In this document: piece after piece, positions 1 through 9,036 of the stretch
How the letters are laid out: the number at the start of each line of letters is the position of its first letter
Numbering within the stretch: the stretch's first letter is position 1
NCBI GenBank assembly: GCA_029251265.1
Contig: JAQXDR010000192.1
Coordinates: 1 to 32,767 of the forward strand
Source: Pseudoprimorskyibacter sp.
GTDB lineage: Bacteria; Pseudomonadota; Alphaproteobacteria; Rhodobacterales; Rhodobacteraceae
Direction: 5' to 3'
DNA: 32,767 bases
Made by a program: the position numbers and the translations under genes
Notes under the pieces: model-generated
Told to the model about the DNA's origin: nothing
Database searches by the model: none
The model's input: the letters and a program-made list of their open reading frames with translations, nothing else

Positions 1-936
1 CCGGTGACAGGGGCCGATGCCGACCTGGCCGAACAGGCCGCCCGCGTGGCCAAGGCCGATCTGTCGTCGGAAATGGTCTATGAGTTCCCCGAATTGCAGG
101 GCGTGATGGGTCGTTATTACGCCGCAGCAGCCGGTCACCCCGCCGAAGTGGCCGCAGCCTGCCAAGACCATTACAGCCCGCTTGGCCCAACCGACGCGGT
201 GCCTACTGCACCCATTTCGATCGCTGTGGCGCTGGCGGACAAGCTCGATACCCTTACTGGCTTTTGGGCGATTGATGAAAAGCCCACAGGCTCCAAAGAT
301 CCCTACGCCCTGCGTCGTGCCGCATTGGGGGTCATTCGCCTGATCACCAAAAATAATCTACGCCTGCCGTTGCTTGATACCATTGCAAAGGCCTACCCCG
401 GCGCGGATGGGGATGACCTGTTGTCATTTTTTCACGATCGTCTCAAGGTCTTCCTGCGCGATGACGGCATCCGCTATGATGCTATCGACGCAGTGATTGC
501 CCTGCCCGGCAATGATGATCTTGCCAGACTTGCAGCGCGCGCACGCGCGCTCGCCGCGGTGTTATCAAAAGAAGACGGCCAAAATCTTGTCCAAGGCTTT
601 AAACGCGCCAATAATATCCTGTCACAGGCCGAGCAAGCCGACGGTGTCGAATATAGCTATGGGGCCGACCCAAAGTTTGCAGAAGACGCAACGGAAACCG
701 CGCTTTTCGCCGCGTTGGACCACGCCGAGTTAACCATAGCAGACGCTATGAACTCGGAAGATTACACCAAAGCGATGGCCGCAATGGCAACCTTGCGCGT
801 GCCGGTAGATGCATTCTTTACGGCGGTTCAGATCAATTCGGACAACGCGATCCTTCGCCGAAACAGGCTTAATTTGCTGAGTCGGATCCGCAGCACCTGC
901 AGCCAAGTCGCTGATTTGACACTAATCGAGGGCTAA
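1..936 (+). CDS. glyS: Glycyl-tRNA synthetase beta subunit, C-terminal part (5' end outside window)
   Basis: The reading frame is already open at base 1, so this is the last ~311 residues of a protein that normally has about 690. GlyS pairs with GlyQ in the bacterial alpha2beta2 enzyme that charges tRNA-Gly in the cytoplasm. The visible part holds the conserved block reading FPELQGVMGRYYA, then the ADKLDTLTGFW and DPYALRRAALG motifs typical of GlyS. The C-terminal ~100 residues are the helical DALR-like anticodon-binding region. The stop is TAA at 934-936. The next gene, ppk, converges on it with only 35 bp between. glyQ would be expected upstream, outside the window. The family call is secure; the true start cannot be seen. 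Confidence 0.96.
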   Translation, partial: PVTGADADLAEQAARVAKADLSSEMVYEFPELQGVMGRYYAAAAGHPAEVAAACQDHYSPLGPTDAVPTAPISIAVALADKLDTLTGFWAIDEKPTGSKDPYALRRAALGVIRLITKNNLRLPLLDTIAKAYPGADGDDLLSFFHDRLKVFLRDDGIRYDAIDAVIALPGNDDLARLAARARALAAVLSKEDGQNLVQGFKRANNILSQAEQADGVEYSYGADPKFAEDATETALFAALDHAELTIADAMNSEDYTKAMAAMATLRVPVDAFFTAVQINSDNAILRRNRLNLLSRIRSTCSQVADLTLIEG

Positions 937-977
937 AGCCCGTGAGGCCATCGGGGGCAATGCCCCCGCCGCTAGCC
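937..977. terminator. Hairpin between convergent glyS and ppk
   Basis: CGGGGGC at 952-958 and GCCCCCG at 962-968 form a perfect 7-bp stem with a 3-nt loop. An outer GGCTA (931-935) can pair with TAGCC (973-977). There is no T tract on either side, so this is not a textbook intrinsic terminator. Its place between two convergent stop codons makes a two-way stop or mRNA-end stabiliser likely. Confidence 0.4.
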
Positions 978-3143
978 AGAAGTATGTGTCAACACCGGCA
1001 CATCGTCAGCACCCGCTGAACCACGCCCGGACAAAGACGGGTTTTCCATGAAAAACCGGTGGCAGCTGAATGCAAATGTGCCCTTCGGAGCCCGGATCCG
1101 GACATATTTCCCATCGGGGCCCATCACCCAGCTTTGTGCGACATCTGCCAAATTTGCCGCCATGATCTGGCTAACAATCTGCGCTTTGACCGTTGGATTA
1201 CGCGCCTCGACCAAGGTTTCAACACGGCGGTTCAAATTGCGTTCCATCCAGTCCGCAGACGAGAAAAAGACCTTGCTGTTTTCATGTGGCAGGCCGTAGC
1301 CATTGCCAAAACAGGCAATACGGGAATGCTCGAGATAACGCCCCACCACAGATTTCACACGGATGTTGTCGGATAACCCCTTAACCCCGGGGCGCACACC
1401 GCAAATACCGCGGATCACCAGATCAATACGCACCCCTGCCTGGCTGGCGGCATAAAGCGCATCAATGACTTCGGGTTCGATCAGCGCATTCAGTTTCACC
1501 CAGATCTGCGCAGGTCGTCCGTTACGGGCGTGGTCTGCCTCTGCGGCGATCATCTCCAGAATGCGGGTTTTCATCTGATGCGGTGAAATGGACAGATTTT
1601 CCAGCCTGTCCGGCTTGGCATAACCGGACATGTAATTGAACACCTTTGTCGCATCACGACCAAGTGCCGCGTCACATGTGAAAAAGCTCAAGTCTGTGTA
1701 GATCTTGGCTGTGATAGGGTGGTAATTACCTGTCCCACAATGCGTATATGTGACCAGACGGTCCCCTTCACGGCGAACCACAGTACTGATCTTGGCGTGT
1801 GTTTTCCAGTCCAGAAAACCGTAAACCACATGCGCGCCTGCGCGCTCCAACCGTCTGGATTGACGAATATTGGCGGCTTCATCAAAGCGTGCTTTTAGTT
1901 CAACGAGCGCTGTTACAGACTTTCCATCTTCTGCCGCCTCACAAAGCGCTTCAACAATTGGGCTTTCGCGGGATGTCCGATACAACGTTTGCTTGATCGC
2001 TACAACATTTGGGTCCGCCGCCGCCTGCTTTAGAAATCGCACCACCATATCAAAGGTTTCATAGGGGTGGTGCAGCAACATATCCTTGTGGGCAATAGAC
2101 CTGAACATGTCGCCTTCATGATCCTGAACGCGTTCAGGTACCCGCGGCGTAAAACCAGACCAAAGCAGATCGGGGCGTTCGTCCAGCACCAGTTCCTTGA
2201 GATCAGCCAAGCCAATCATGCCGTCAAGCTCGATAACTTCATGCCCGGAAACAGCCAGTTCCTGCATGACCACGGATTTCAGTGCCTTTGGCGCACCAGC
2301 AGACAAAGTCAGCCGCACCACCTGCCCACGGCGTCGACGTTTGAGCGCGACTTCAAACTCCCTCACAAGGTCTTCTGCTTCTTCTTCAACCTCGATATCG
2401 CTGTCACGTAACACCCGAAATACAAAATGTTTGTCGAGCTCATAGCCGGGAAACAGGCTGTCGATATGCATCAACAGTAACTCTTCAAGCGGCAAAAATC
2501 GCCGAATCCCCGCAGCCGCCGGCAGCTTCACGAAACGCGGCACCTGTGCCGGAATCGGCAAAAGCGCCTGGAGTTCGCGGGTTTTGCCCCGCCTCAACTG
2601 TAGCGCGATGCAGAACCTATTATTGGCGATAAAGGGAAACGGGTGGGCGGGATCAATGGCCAGTGGCGACAGAACCGGAAAAACCTGCTCAAGAAATGTT
2701 GCGTCCATTGCCACGCGATCCGCATCGTCCAACCGATCTCGGGTTAGAATATCAATGCCAGCCTCGACCATTTCGGTCCGCAATGTGGCCAACACTTTTT
2801 GCTGATGCAGCAACAAGGCACGGGCATCTTCATTGATAAGTACAAGCTGTTTGGCGGGTGTCAAGCCGTCCGCAGCAGGGGTTATATTGCCTGCATGCGC
2901 CAATTCGCGCAGACCCGCCACGCGCACTGTGTAGAACTCATCCAGATTGGCCGCCGAGATCGACACAAAGCGCAACCGCTCCAACAAGGGGACCCGGGGA
3001 TTTTCAGCCTCTTCCAGCACACGCCAGTTAAACTGCAACCAGCTGAGTTCGCGATTTATAAACCGTTCGGGACCGTTTGGATCAAAGTCATCCAGTTCGA
3101 TTGCAGGGGGCAGGTCATAATGAAGAAAATCAGCTTTGAACAT
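972..3143 (-). CDS. ppk: Polyphosphate kinase 1
   Basis: PPK1 reversibly transfers the terminal phosphate of ATP onto polyphosphate and is a membrane-associated enzyme. With the ATG at 3143 the protein is 723 residues, the usual family length. The N domain begins with the FINRELSWLQFNWRVLEEA block. Phospholipase-D-like catalytic domains follow: the autophosphorylated histidine is in KTHAK (about residue 449), a second conserved histidine lies 19 residues on in YTHCGTGNY, and the other active-site histidine is in YLEHSR. A GTG at 3167 would add eight residues. I prefer ATG because family proteins usually start with a short segment before the RELSW block. It lies 42 bp after hdaA on the same strand and is probably co-transcribed. 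All key residues are present. Confidence 0.96.
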   Translation of the reverse strand: MFKADFLHYDLPPAIELDDFDPNGPERFINRELSWLQFNWRVLEEAENPRVPLLERLRFVSISAANLDEFYTVRVAGLRELAHAGNITPAADGLTPAKQLVLINEDARALLLHQQKVLATLRTEMVEAGIDILTRDRLDDADRVAMDATFLEQVFPVLSPLAIDPAHPFPFIANNRFCIALQLRRGKTRELQALLPIPAQVPRFVKLPAAAGIRRFLPLEELLLMHIDSLFPGYELDKHFVFRVLRDSDIEVEEEAEDLVREFEVALKRRRRGQVVRLTLSAGAPKALKSVVMQELAVSGHEVIELDGMIGLADLKELVLDERPDLLWSGFTPRVPERVQDHEGDMFRSIAHKDMLLHHPYETFDMVVRFLKQAAADPNVVAIKQTLYRTSRESPIVEALCEAAEDGKSVTALVELKARFDEAANIRQSRRLERAGAHVVYGFLDWKTHAKISTVVRREGDRLVTYTHCGTGNYHPITAKIYTDLSFFTCDAALGRDATKVFNYMSGYAKPDRLENLSISPHQMKTRILEMIAAEADHARNGRPAQIWVKLNALIEPEVIDALYAASQAGVRIDLVIRGICGVRPGVKGLSDNIRVKSVVGRYLEHSRIACFGNGYGLPHENSKVFFSSADWMERNLNRRVETLVEARNPTVKAQIVSQIMAANLADVAQSWVMGPDGKYVRIRAPKGTFAFSCHRFFMENPSLSGRGSAGADDVPVLTHTSG

Positions 3144-3185
3144 ATAAACGATCTTTGAAAGTTGCACACTTTCAACATAGGGTGA

Positions 3186-3884
3186 TTAGGCCTCTTGGAA
3201 AAGGCCAGCCTTGTCCATATCTGACAACGCAGTAATAGCCTTGTCGCGCGTCGCACCGCCACGCGTTCCCAAGGCCAACGTATCGATGCGATCCACCAAC
3301 CATCCAGCTGCCGCAAAACTCCGCGGCATATGTGTCACAAGATAGGGAATCACGGAGTCCGCCGGAACGATTTGGCGATCTGCAAACTGTTTGCTTAATA
3401 CGGCCGACAGCAAGACATCATCAGGTAAATCCAATCGTGCAAGGGTGGTTGCCTCAATACGGGATCTCAGATCAGCAAGACCCAAGCCCCATGCAGTCGG
3501 GCTTGTCCGCGCGGTCATCAATAACGGTCTTGTTTCTACGCCCATCAAGTTCATCAGATGAAACAGAGCCTCTTCAGCGTCAGTTCGTCCCGAGATCGCG
3601 TCCACCGATTCAATACACAAGGGGCATTTGGCCAAGGCAGGGATATCTTGATGCACAAGATCATTGGCCCAAAGAACTTTTGCCTTAGCTTGACCAGCCC
3701 ATACATGGGCAAGATGCGTCTTTCCAGAGCCCGCTGGCCCCACGAGCAACAAACGATGCGCTGGCCATCGCGGCGGGGCCTCAACCAAAGCCAGTGCAAT
3801 GTCATTCGCCGGCGTCACGAAAAAACTGTCGCGCCCCAGAGCCGACCGCCTAGGCAGGTCGATGCGCAGCTGCTCTTGGGTCAT
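3186..3884 (-). CDS. hdaA: DnaA-homologous regulatory protein HdaA
   Basis: This 232-residue protein resembles the AAA+ domain of DnaA. The Walker A motif GPAGSGKTH is at residues 49-57, after a short N-terminal segment that in Hda-type proteins carries a sliding-clamp-binding motif (here probably the QLRIDLP stretch near residue 5). It lacks the DnaA DNA-binding domain IV. Hda proteins bind the DNA-loaded beta clamp and stimulate ATP hydrolysis on DnaA, preventing re-initiation. Its start overlaps the stop of the upstream permease gene by 4 nt (ATGA), so the two are translationally coupled. The pairing of a permease with hdaA and ppk is common in alphaproteobacteria as I recall. The alternative, a generic DnaA-like ATPase, is less likely. 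Confidence 0.88.
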   Translation of the reverse strand: MTQEQLRIDLPRRSALGRDSFFVTPANDIALALVEAPPRWPAHRLLLVGPAGSGKTHLAHVWAGQAKAKVLWANDLVHQDIPALAKCPLCIESVDAISGRTDAEEALFHLMNLMGVETRPLLMTARTSPTAWGLGLADLRSRIEATTLARLDLPDDVLLSAVLSKQFADRQIVPADSVIPYLVTHMPRSFAAAGWLVDRIDTLALGTRGGATRDKAITALSDMDKAGLFQEA

Positions 3885-4996
3885 TCCATTTTGTCTTTGC
3901 TCAGACCAATATATAATTTGCTGTCAAGATATTGGCCAATACCAAACCGGATCACAACACCAATCGAGGCTGCCAAAGGCACCGCCACCAAAAGCCCAAT
4001 AAACCCGAAAATTGCGCCAAAAACACTCAATGCCAGCAACAACCAAACCGGATGCAACCCTACGCTGTTTCCAACCAATCGTGGCGTCAGCACATTGCCT
4101 TCGATCAGCTGGCCGGATTGGAAAACAACATACACCAGCGCAATTTTTATCCAGTCAGGGCGAGCGCCAATCACTGTGCCTGCTTCGTTCAGGACCTCTA
4201 CACCGTTCCAGTATTGAAACAACGCCAAGCCAATCGCCAGTCCCCCACCGACAATCGCACCAACATACGGAATAAATGTCAAAAGTCCGGCCACCACGCC
4301 GACAACCAGACCAAACTGCAAGCCGAGGACATACAAGCTTAGTGCATAGAACGTTCCAAGGATCAGGCACACGGTCCCCATACCCCGTATAAATCCGGCA
4401 AGGGTTGCATCCACTGCGCGCATCAAAGACCGAATGGTCGCTGCATGATCGCGTGGCATCAGAGCATCCAGACGCGCAATCATGCGATCCCAGTCCAAAA
4501 GCAAATAGACCGCAACAACAGGCGCAATCAGCAGGATTGTCACAATGTTCAGAATACCAAGGGCCGAATTCAACACGGAATTCAGCAACTCCGGCCCCCG
4601 CGCGCGAATTGTTTCCCCCAATGCCACCAAACTTTGACGCATCACACCATCTTCTTCCAGAAGCATTGGGAAATTAGTGTTCAGAAACTCGAACAATGTT
4701 CGAAACGCGCTTGGCGCCACTGCAAACAGTTGCGCGGCCTGGCTCAGCAACGTGGGAATCAAAAGCAAAGCTGCCAGTATGAATACGACCAACATCACAA
4801 CTGTAATGATGAGCGTTGCCAAGACGCGCGAACAGCCCATCGCCTCGAGCCTGTCGGCAACCGGGTCTAGAAAATAGGCAATCGCCGCGCCAAGCACGAA
4901 CGGCAAAAGAACATCTCCAAGGTACCAAAGCAGCACAGATGCCAAGAGTGCTGAAATACCCCAGTATTTCGCCTGTGTTCTAACGGACAGAGCCAT
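3881..4996 (-). CDS. AI-2E family transporter (PerM/YdiK-like permease)
   Basis: This is a 371-residue inner-membrane protein with about eight hydrophobic segments, including paired N-terminal helices (WGISALLASVLLWYLGDVLLPFVLG), a long amphipathic middle region, and the C-terminal block LTFIPYVGAIVGGGLAIGLA followed by the EGNVLTPRLVGNSVGLHPV signature of the family. Members export various small molecules. Some have been linked to autoinducer-2 or Na+/H+ exchange, so the substrate here is unknown. The frame stays open to a start at 5047, but the ATG at 4996 has an AAGGA ribosome site just upstream and fits the family start. The stop overlaps hdaA by 4 nt. Confidence 0.88.
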   Translation of the reverse strand: MALSVRTQAKYWGISALLASVLLWYLGDVLLPFVLGAAIAYFLDPVADRLEAMGCSRVLATLIITVVMLVVFILAALLLIPTLLSQAAQLFAVAPSAFRTLFEFLNTNFPMLLEEDGVMRQSLVALGETIRARGPELLNSVLNSALGILNIVTILLIAPVVAVYLLLDWDRMIARLDALMPRDHAATIRSLMRAVDATLAGFIRGMGTVCLILGTFYALSLYVLGLQFGLVVGVVAGLLTFIPYVGAIVGGGLAIGLALFQYWNGVEVLNEAGTVIGARPDWIKIALVYVVFQSGQLIEGNVLTPRLVGNSVGLHPVWLLLALSVFGAIFGFIGLLVAVPLAASIGVVIRFGIGQYLDSKLYIGLSKDKME

Positions 4997-5092
4997 GAAT
5001 GCATCCTTCGTACTTTTATGTGCACGGCTCACGCAAGTCAGAGCCATAAAGCTGTCTTACGCCGCCATATGTGCACGTCCAAGTGTTAGATG

Positions 5093-5635
5093 CTACAAAT
5101 CAACGCGATTGGGAACCGTTAACAACCTGCGTTCGGATATCCACGGATTCAATCCGACAGCTTTGCGCAAGGCCTGTTGCGCTTCTTCCGGGCGGTCCAG
5201 CCCGAACAACGTCAGCGCTTTGCCCGCAAGCGCCGCGACATGATACGGGCTTCGGTCAATCGCTTCGTTCAAATCGACCAATGCTGCCGCGTAATCCTGA
5301 CGCAAAAAGCTTACAAAAGCCCGCTGGTTGTACCCTTCGGCATAATTTGGGCAATAGGCGATCAGCCTGTCAAAGGCCTCATTCGCTGACACAAAGTCAA
5401 AGCTGCCCCGCGCCGCCATCCCACGATCCAAAAGAGCTTGTGCCTGATCATCCGGAGCCCTTGCCCAAAGACGCCAAAGTTCTTGAGAGATCGGCCGCGC
5501 CTCGGCCTCGGATTGCGCCTGCTGCGCCTGTGTAAAAAGAAGCGCCTGATCATCCGCAATCTCGGGCGAAGCTGGACAGTCGGCCTGCACAATGCTGGCT
5601 GTACTGATCATTCCAAAAAGCAAAGCTGTTTTCAT
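5093..5635 (-). CDS. Exported TPR-repeat protein
   Basis: From the ATG at 5635 this is 180 residues. It has a signal peptide (MKTALLFGMISTASIVQA) followed by a mature start at DCPASPEI. The C-terminal half contains at least three tetratricopeptide units, seen in the patterns AEGYNQRAFVSFLRQDYAAALVDLNEAI and ALAGKALTLFGLDRPEEAQQALRKAV. TPR proteins are scaffolds, and nothing here names the partner. No good ribosome site precedes 5635. An in-frame ATG at 5692 would give a longer N terminus, so the start is uncertain. It is divergent from proS across about 160 bp and lies 97 bp upstream of the permease start, so it may lead that leftward group. Confidence 0.8.
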   Translation of the reverse strand: MKTALLFGMISTASIVQADCPASPEIADDQALLFTQAQQAQSEAEARPISQELWRLWARAPDDQAQALLDRGMAARGSFDFVSANEAFDRLIAYCPNYAEGYNQRAFVSFLRQDYAAALVDLNEAIDRSPYHVAALAGKALTLFGLDRPEEAQQALRKAVGLNPWISERRLLTVPNRVDL

Positions 5636-5799
5636 GACTGAAACAATTAGGCCGCAGGTCCAGCGGGTCAATTGCCAGATGTGATGACTCATCCCGTCGC
5701 GAAACTCGCGTTTGTTCCAAGCCAGCTCAATGCGCCTCTTGCCTCGCCTGCGCGCATGGCGCAAAGAAGACACTGACAAAGAGGACAAGGACTTCGGAC

Positions 5800-7140
5800 A
5801 TGCGACTGTCGCGCTATTTTTTACCTGTACTCAAGGAAACGCCCTCCGAGGCTACGATTGCAAGCCACCGGCTGATGCTCAGGGCGGGAATGATCAAACA
5901 GGCCAGCGCGGGTATCTATTCGTGGTTGCCACTTGGCTATCGTGTGCTGCGCAATATCGAACAGATTGTGCACGAGGAACAGCAGCGCGTCGGGCATATT
6001 CCGATGTTGATGCCGACGCTACAATCAGCAGACCTGTGGCGCGAAAGCGGTCGTTATGACGATTATGGGCAAGAGATGTTGCGCATTTCAGACCGCCATG
6101 GGCGGGATATGCTGTATGGGCCCACTAACGAAGAACTGATCACCGATATCTTTCGCAGCCACGTCGGCAGTTACAAGGACCTGCCGTTAACCTTATACCA
6201 TATTCAATGGAAGTTCCGCGATGAAATCCGCCCCCGTTTCGGAGTGATGCGCGGACGGGAATTTCTGATGAAGGATGGCTATAACTTTGACCTCACACGA
6301 GAGGATGCGCTGCACGCCTACAACCGTCATTTGGTGTCCTATCTGCGCAGTTACGAACGTATGGGACTGCAGGCGATTCCGATGCGCGCAGACGGAGGGC
6401 CCATCGGCGGCGATTACACTCATGAATTCCTTGTTCTGGCTGATACCGGCGAAAGCGAAGTCTTCTATGACAGCGAGATCACCGATTTGACCTTTGGGGA
6501 TCGGGATGTCGATTTCGATAGCGTCACGGCATGCCAAGCTGTGCTAGAGGAATTCACGTCGCGCTATGCGCGCACCGATGAAACCCACGACCCTGATCTG
6601 TTTGCAAAGATCCCACAAGAGCGGCAGCGCGCAGCACGCGGGATAGAGGTTGGACAAATCTTCTATTTTGGAACCAAATACTCAGAGGCACTTGGCGCAT
6701 CGGTCAGTGACAGTCAGGGCAACAAGGTGCCTGTGCACATGGGCAGCCACGGGATTGGCGTCAGCCGCCTGTTGGGTGCCATTATCGAAGCCAGCCACGA
6801 CGACAAAGGCATTATCTGGCCGGAAGGTGTGACACCTTTTGCCTGCGGCATCGTCAACCTAAAGCAGGGCGATGACGCGGCCGACACCGCCTGCCAGTCA
6901 CTCTATGATAGTCTCGCAGCCCTTGGGCTTGAGGCTTTGTATGATGACCGCAAAGAGCGCGCAGGAGCCAAATTTGCCACTATGGATTTAATCGGTCTGC
7001 CATGGCGGATCACCGTGGGGCCGAGAGGATTGAAAAATGGCGTGGTGGAGCTGACCTCGCGCCGAACGGGCGAAAGCGAGGAACTGCCGCCAGAGGCTGC
7101 GGTTGCACGGATCGCACAGATCTACGGCAAAGCGTCCTGA
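5800..7140 (+). CDS. proS: Prolyl-tRNA synthetase, short alphaproteobacterial type
   Basis: The 446-residue class II synthetase charges tRNA-Pro. The class II core is clear: motif 2 in [20 protein letters not shown], the [12 protein letters not shown] block before it, and motif 3 in [18 protein letters not shown]. The C-terminal ~90 residues are the anticodon-binding domain. It lacks the ~180-residue editing insertion of E. coli ProS (572 residues), which is normal for alphaproteobacterial ProS and points to a separate editing protein elsewhere. The ATG at 5800 follows an AAGGA-type site. It is transcribed alone, divergent from the TPR gene and convergent with pxpA. Confidence 0.97.
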   Translation: MRLSRYFLPVLKETPSEATIASHRLMLRAGMIKQASAGIYSWLPLGYRVLRNIEQIVHEEQQRVGHIPMLMPTLQSADLWRESGRYDDYGQEMLRISDRHGRDMLYGPTNEELITDIFRSHVGSYKDLPLTLYHIQWKFRDEIRPRFGVMRGREFLMKDGYNFDLTREDALHAYNRHLVSYLRSYERMGLQAIPMRADGGPIGGDYTHEFLVLADTGESEVFYDSEITDLTFGDRDVDFDSVTACQAVLEEFTSRYARTDETHDPDLFAKIPQERQRAARGIEVGQIFYFGTKYSEALGASVSDSQGNKVPVHMGSHGIGVSRLLGAIIEASHDDKGIIWPEGVTPFACGIVNLKQGDDAADTACQSLYDSLAALGLEALYDDRKERAGAKFATMDLIGLPWRITVGPRGLKNGVVELTSRRTGESEELPPEAAVARIAQIYGKAS

Positions 7141-7156
7141 GGGATGCGACCAAAGT

Positions 7157-7190
7157 GCGAACAGGGCCCCCTCTTGCTCGCATGTTTTTT
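7157..7190 (+). terminator. Candidate intrinsic terminator after proS
   Basis: TGCGA (7157-7161) pairs with TCGCA (7178-7182), with inner pairing possible between CAGGG and the CCCTC region. The stem is followed by G and six T (7185-7190). It lies 17 bp after the proS stop, in the convergent gap before pxpA. The stem is imperfect, so confidence is moderate. Confidence 0.45.
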
Positions 7191-7252
7191 GACAGTTTAT
7201 GAATGGGCCGCCAAGCCGATATCAATTAGAGGATCGCGGCAGCCCAGACCTG

Positions 7253-8017
7253 TCAACGACCGGAAAAAGCCCTCAGACCAACTCCGGCCTCATGAAGGTG
7301 CGCACGCACGGCTCGGGCAATCGCCAGCGCTTCTGGGCCGTCGCCGTGCAGACAGATCGTATCGATGGCCGTGGGCAGCGCCTTGCCAGAGGCCGTTATA
7401 ATCGCACCCTGCGTCACCATTCTGGCCATGCGCTGTCCGGCTTCGACGGGATCATGTACCATCGCCCCGGGCAAGCTGCGATCTACCAAAGTAGCGTCAT
7501 CGTTATAGGCGCGATCGGCAAAGATTTCATTGGCGCGAGGCACACCCATGGATTTTGCAGCCTCTTCCTGCGCTGTGCCTGCAAGCACCATAACAATCAG
7601 GTTCGGGGCGACACGCAAGGCCGCCTCATAAGCCGCACGCGCCATGGTGGTATCTTCGGCGGCCATATTGGCCATCGCACCGTGTAGTTTAAGATGCCGG
7701 ACCGTTCTACCCTGCGCCTTTGCAACACCCACCGAGGCCGCAACCTGATAAGCAACAAGGTTCTGAAGCGTCTCAAGCGGCAGTTGGATGCGCCGTCGGC
7801 CAAATCCCTGCAAATCTGCAAAACCGGGATGGGTCCCGATACCAACATTCGCCTCACCAGCCATAGCAATGGTGCGCGCCATGACGTCGGGATCTCCTGC
7901 GTGCATACCACAGGCAATATTGGCCGACGTCACGACTTTGAGCACTTCGCCATCTTGTCCCATGATCCATGGACCAAAACTTTCGCCTATGTCAGCATTC
8001 AGATCGACTGTTGTCAT
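7253..8017 (-). CDS. pxpA: 5-oxoprolinase subunit A (LamB/YcsF family)
   Basis: This 254-residue protein has the LamB/YcsF signature: the N-terminal DLNADIGESFGPW block and the ANIACGMHAGDPDVM motif near residue 35. It ends with the HGDGPEALAIARAVR region. PxpA acts with the PxpB-PxpC complex in ATP-dependent cleavage of 5-oxoproline (pyroglutamate) to glutamate in the cytoplasm. It is the last gene of the leftward pxpB-pxpC-pxpA operon, and its ATG overlaps the pxpC stop by 4 nt. Having all three subunits side by side makes this a firm assignment. Confidence 0.94.
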   Translation of the reverse strand: MTTVDLNADIGESFGPWIMGQDGEVLKVVTSANIACGMHAGDPDVMARTIAMAGEANVGIGTHPGFADLQGFGRRRIQLPLETLQNLVAYQVAASVGVAKAQGRTVRHLKLHGAMANMAAEDTTMARAAYEAALRVAPNLIVMVLAGTAQEEAAKSMGVPRANEIFADRAYNDDATLVDRSLPGAMVHDPVEAGQRMARMVTQGAIITASGKALPTAIDTICLHGDGPEALAIARAVRAHLHEAGVGLRAFSGR

Positions 8018-9036
8018 CTTGATCGCTCCTCTTCGTCCCAGCCAGTAATGGCGCCGCTGATCAACTGATAGCTTAGCAGGTCTTGAATGTCTTGCGGTGC
8101 CCGCAGTCGGGTATGAACCTTTGCAGGCAGATCAGCAATATGCTGCGCTGCTTTGGATTCCGCGATCACGCCATCCGCAAGCGATACCCATTGCAGCCTC
8201 AGGGCGGTTCCCGGACCGGCTTGTGCGACTATCGGGATATCACACGGCAGGACTGTCCCGATCCGCGGGTATCCGCCGGTTGTCTGGCAGTCCGCCAGCA
8301 AAATAAAGGGGGCACCATCGCCGGTCATTTGCACATCCCCCGGAACAATGATGTCAGATAAAACCTGAAGAGCACCCTCTGCCGCAAAGCGGCCGCCCTC
8401 TAGCCGCACCCCCATCCGGTTTCCCTGTGCTGCTCGGATAAAATCCGTGTGCACAAGCCTTTCCCGCTGTTGGACAGAAAAGTGGTCCGTTTGGTAACTG
8501 CGCACCAACCGCACGAGCCCCCCGCTTAATCGCGGCGCAGGGTCTAGCGTCAGCCCCGGTTCGCGCTCATGCGCCGGTCCCAAAGGCAAAACCTGCCCCA
8601 TTTTAGCCTGCTGACCCATGCCAGACGCCTGATGTGTCGCACGTGCCCCAAGGACCGCGGGTGTCGCGAACCCGCCATCAACATGCAGATATCCATAGAC
8701 CCCCGCCCGCGCACCCGAGATCTCTATCACAGTTCCCTGCTCTGCGCGGCCGGTCGTTGCATGCGGCAAGGCAACACCGTTCAGGGTCACAGACATTTGC
8801 GCGCCCGTAATTGCGACATGAACTGCCCCACCCAACACCTGAAAACGACCACCTGCTCCGGAAAACTCCAATGCGGCATGATCAGACGATTGGCCTAACA
8901 AAGCCGCCCCTTCGTGGATGGCAAGCCGGTCCATAGCTCCGCCGCGAGCAACCCCCATTCCAAGATATCCACTGCGGCCAAGATCCTGGACGGATGCTCC
9001 GGGAATCTCCGTCAATGCCCTAATTGCACGGGTCAT
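8014..9036 (-). CDS. pxpC: 5-oxoprolinase subunit C (KipA, biotin-dependent-carboxyltransferase-like)
   Basis: A 340-residue protein of the KipA/carboxyltransferase subdomain family. It shows the N-terminal PGASVQDLGRSGYLGMGVARGGAMD block, the SYQTDHFSVQQRERL region and the QTTGGYPRIGTVLPCDIPIVAQ motif. The frame is open to 9102, but the ATG at 9036 overlaps the pxpB stop as ATGA and puts the PGASVQDLG block about 13 residues from the start, as in homologues. PxpC pairs with PxpB to form the ATP-dependent part of 5-oxoprolinase. It is coupled by 4-nt overlaps at both ends. Confidence 0.93.
   Translation of the reverse strand: MTRAIRALTEIPGASVQDLGRSGYLGMGVARGGAMDRLAIHEGAALLGQSSDHAALEFSGAGGRFQVLGGAVHVAITGAQMSVTLNGVALPHATTGRAEQGTVIEISGARAGVYGYLHVDGGFATPAVLGARATHQASGMGQQAKMGQVLPLGPAHEREPGLTLDPAPRLSGGLVRLVRSYQTDHFSVQQRERLVHTDFIRAAQGNRMGVRLEGGRFAAEGALQVLSDIIVPGDVQMTGDGAPFILLADCQTTGGYPRIGTVLPCDIPIVAQAGPGTALRLQWVSLADGVIAESKAAQHIADLPAKVHTRLRAPQDIQDLLSYQLISGAITGWDEEERSR

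Noticed and set aside
1048-2445. Several long plus-strand frames opposite ppk
   Set aside because: They are antisense shadows of a high-GC gene with intact PPK1 motifs; none has a ribosome site or recognisable motif.
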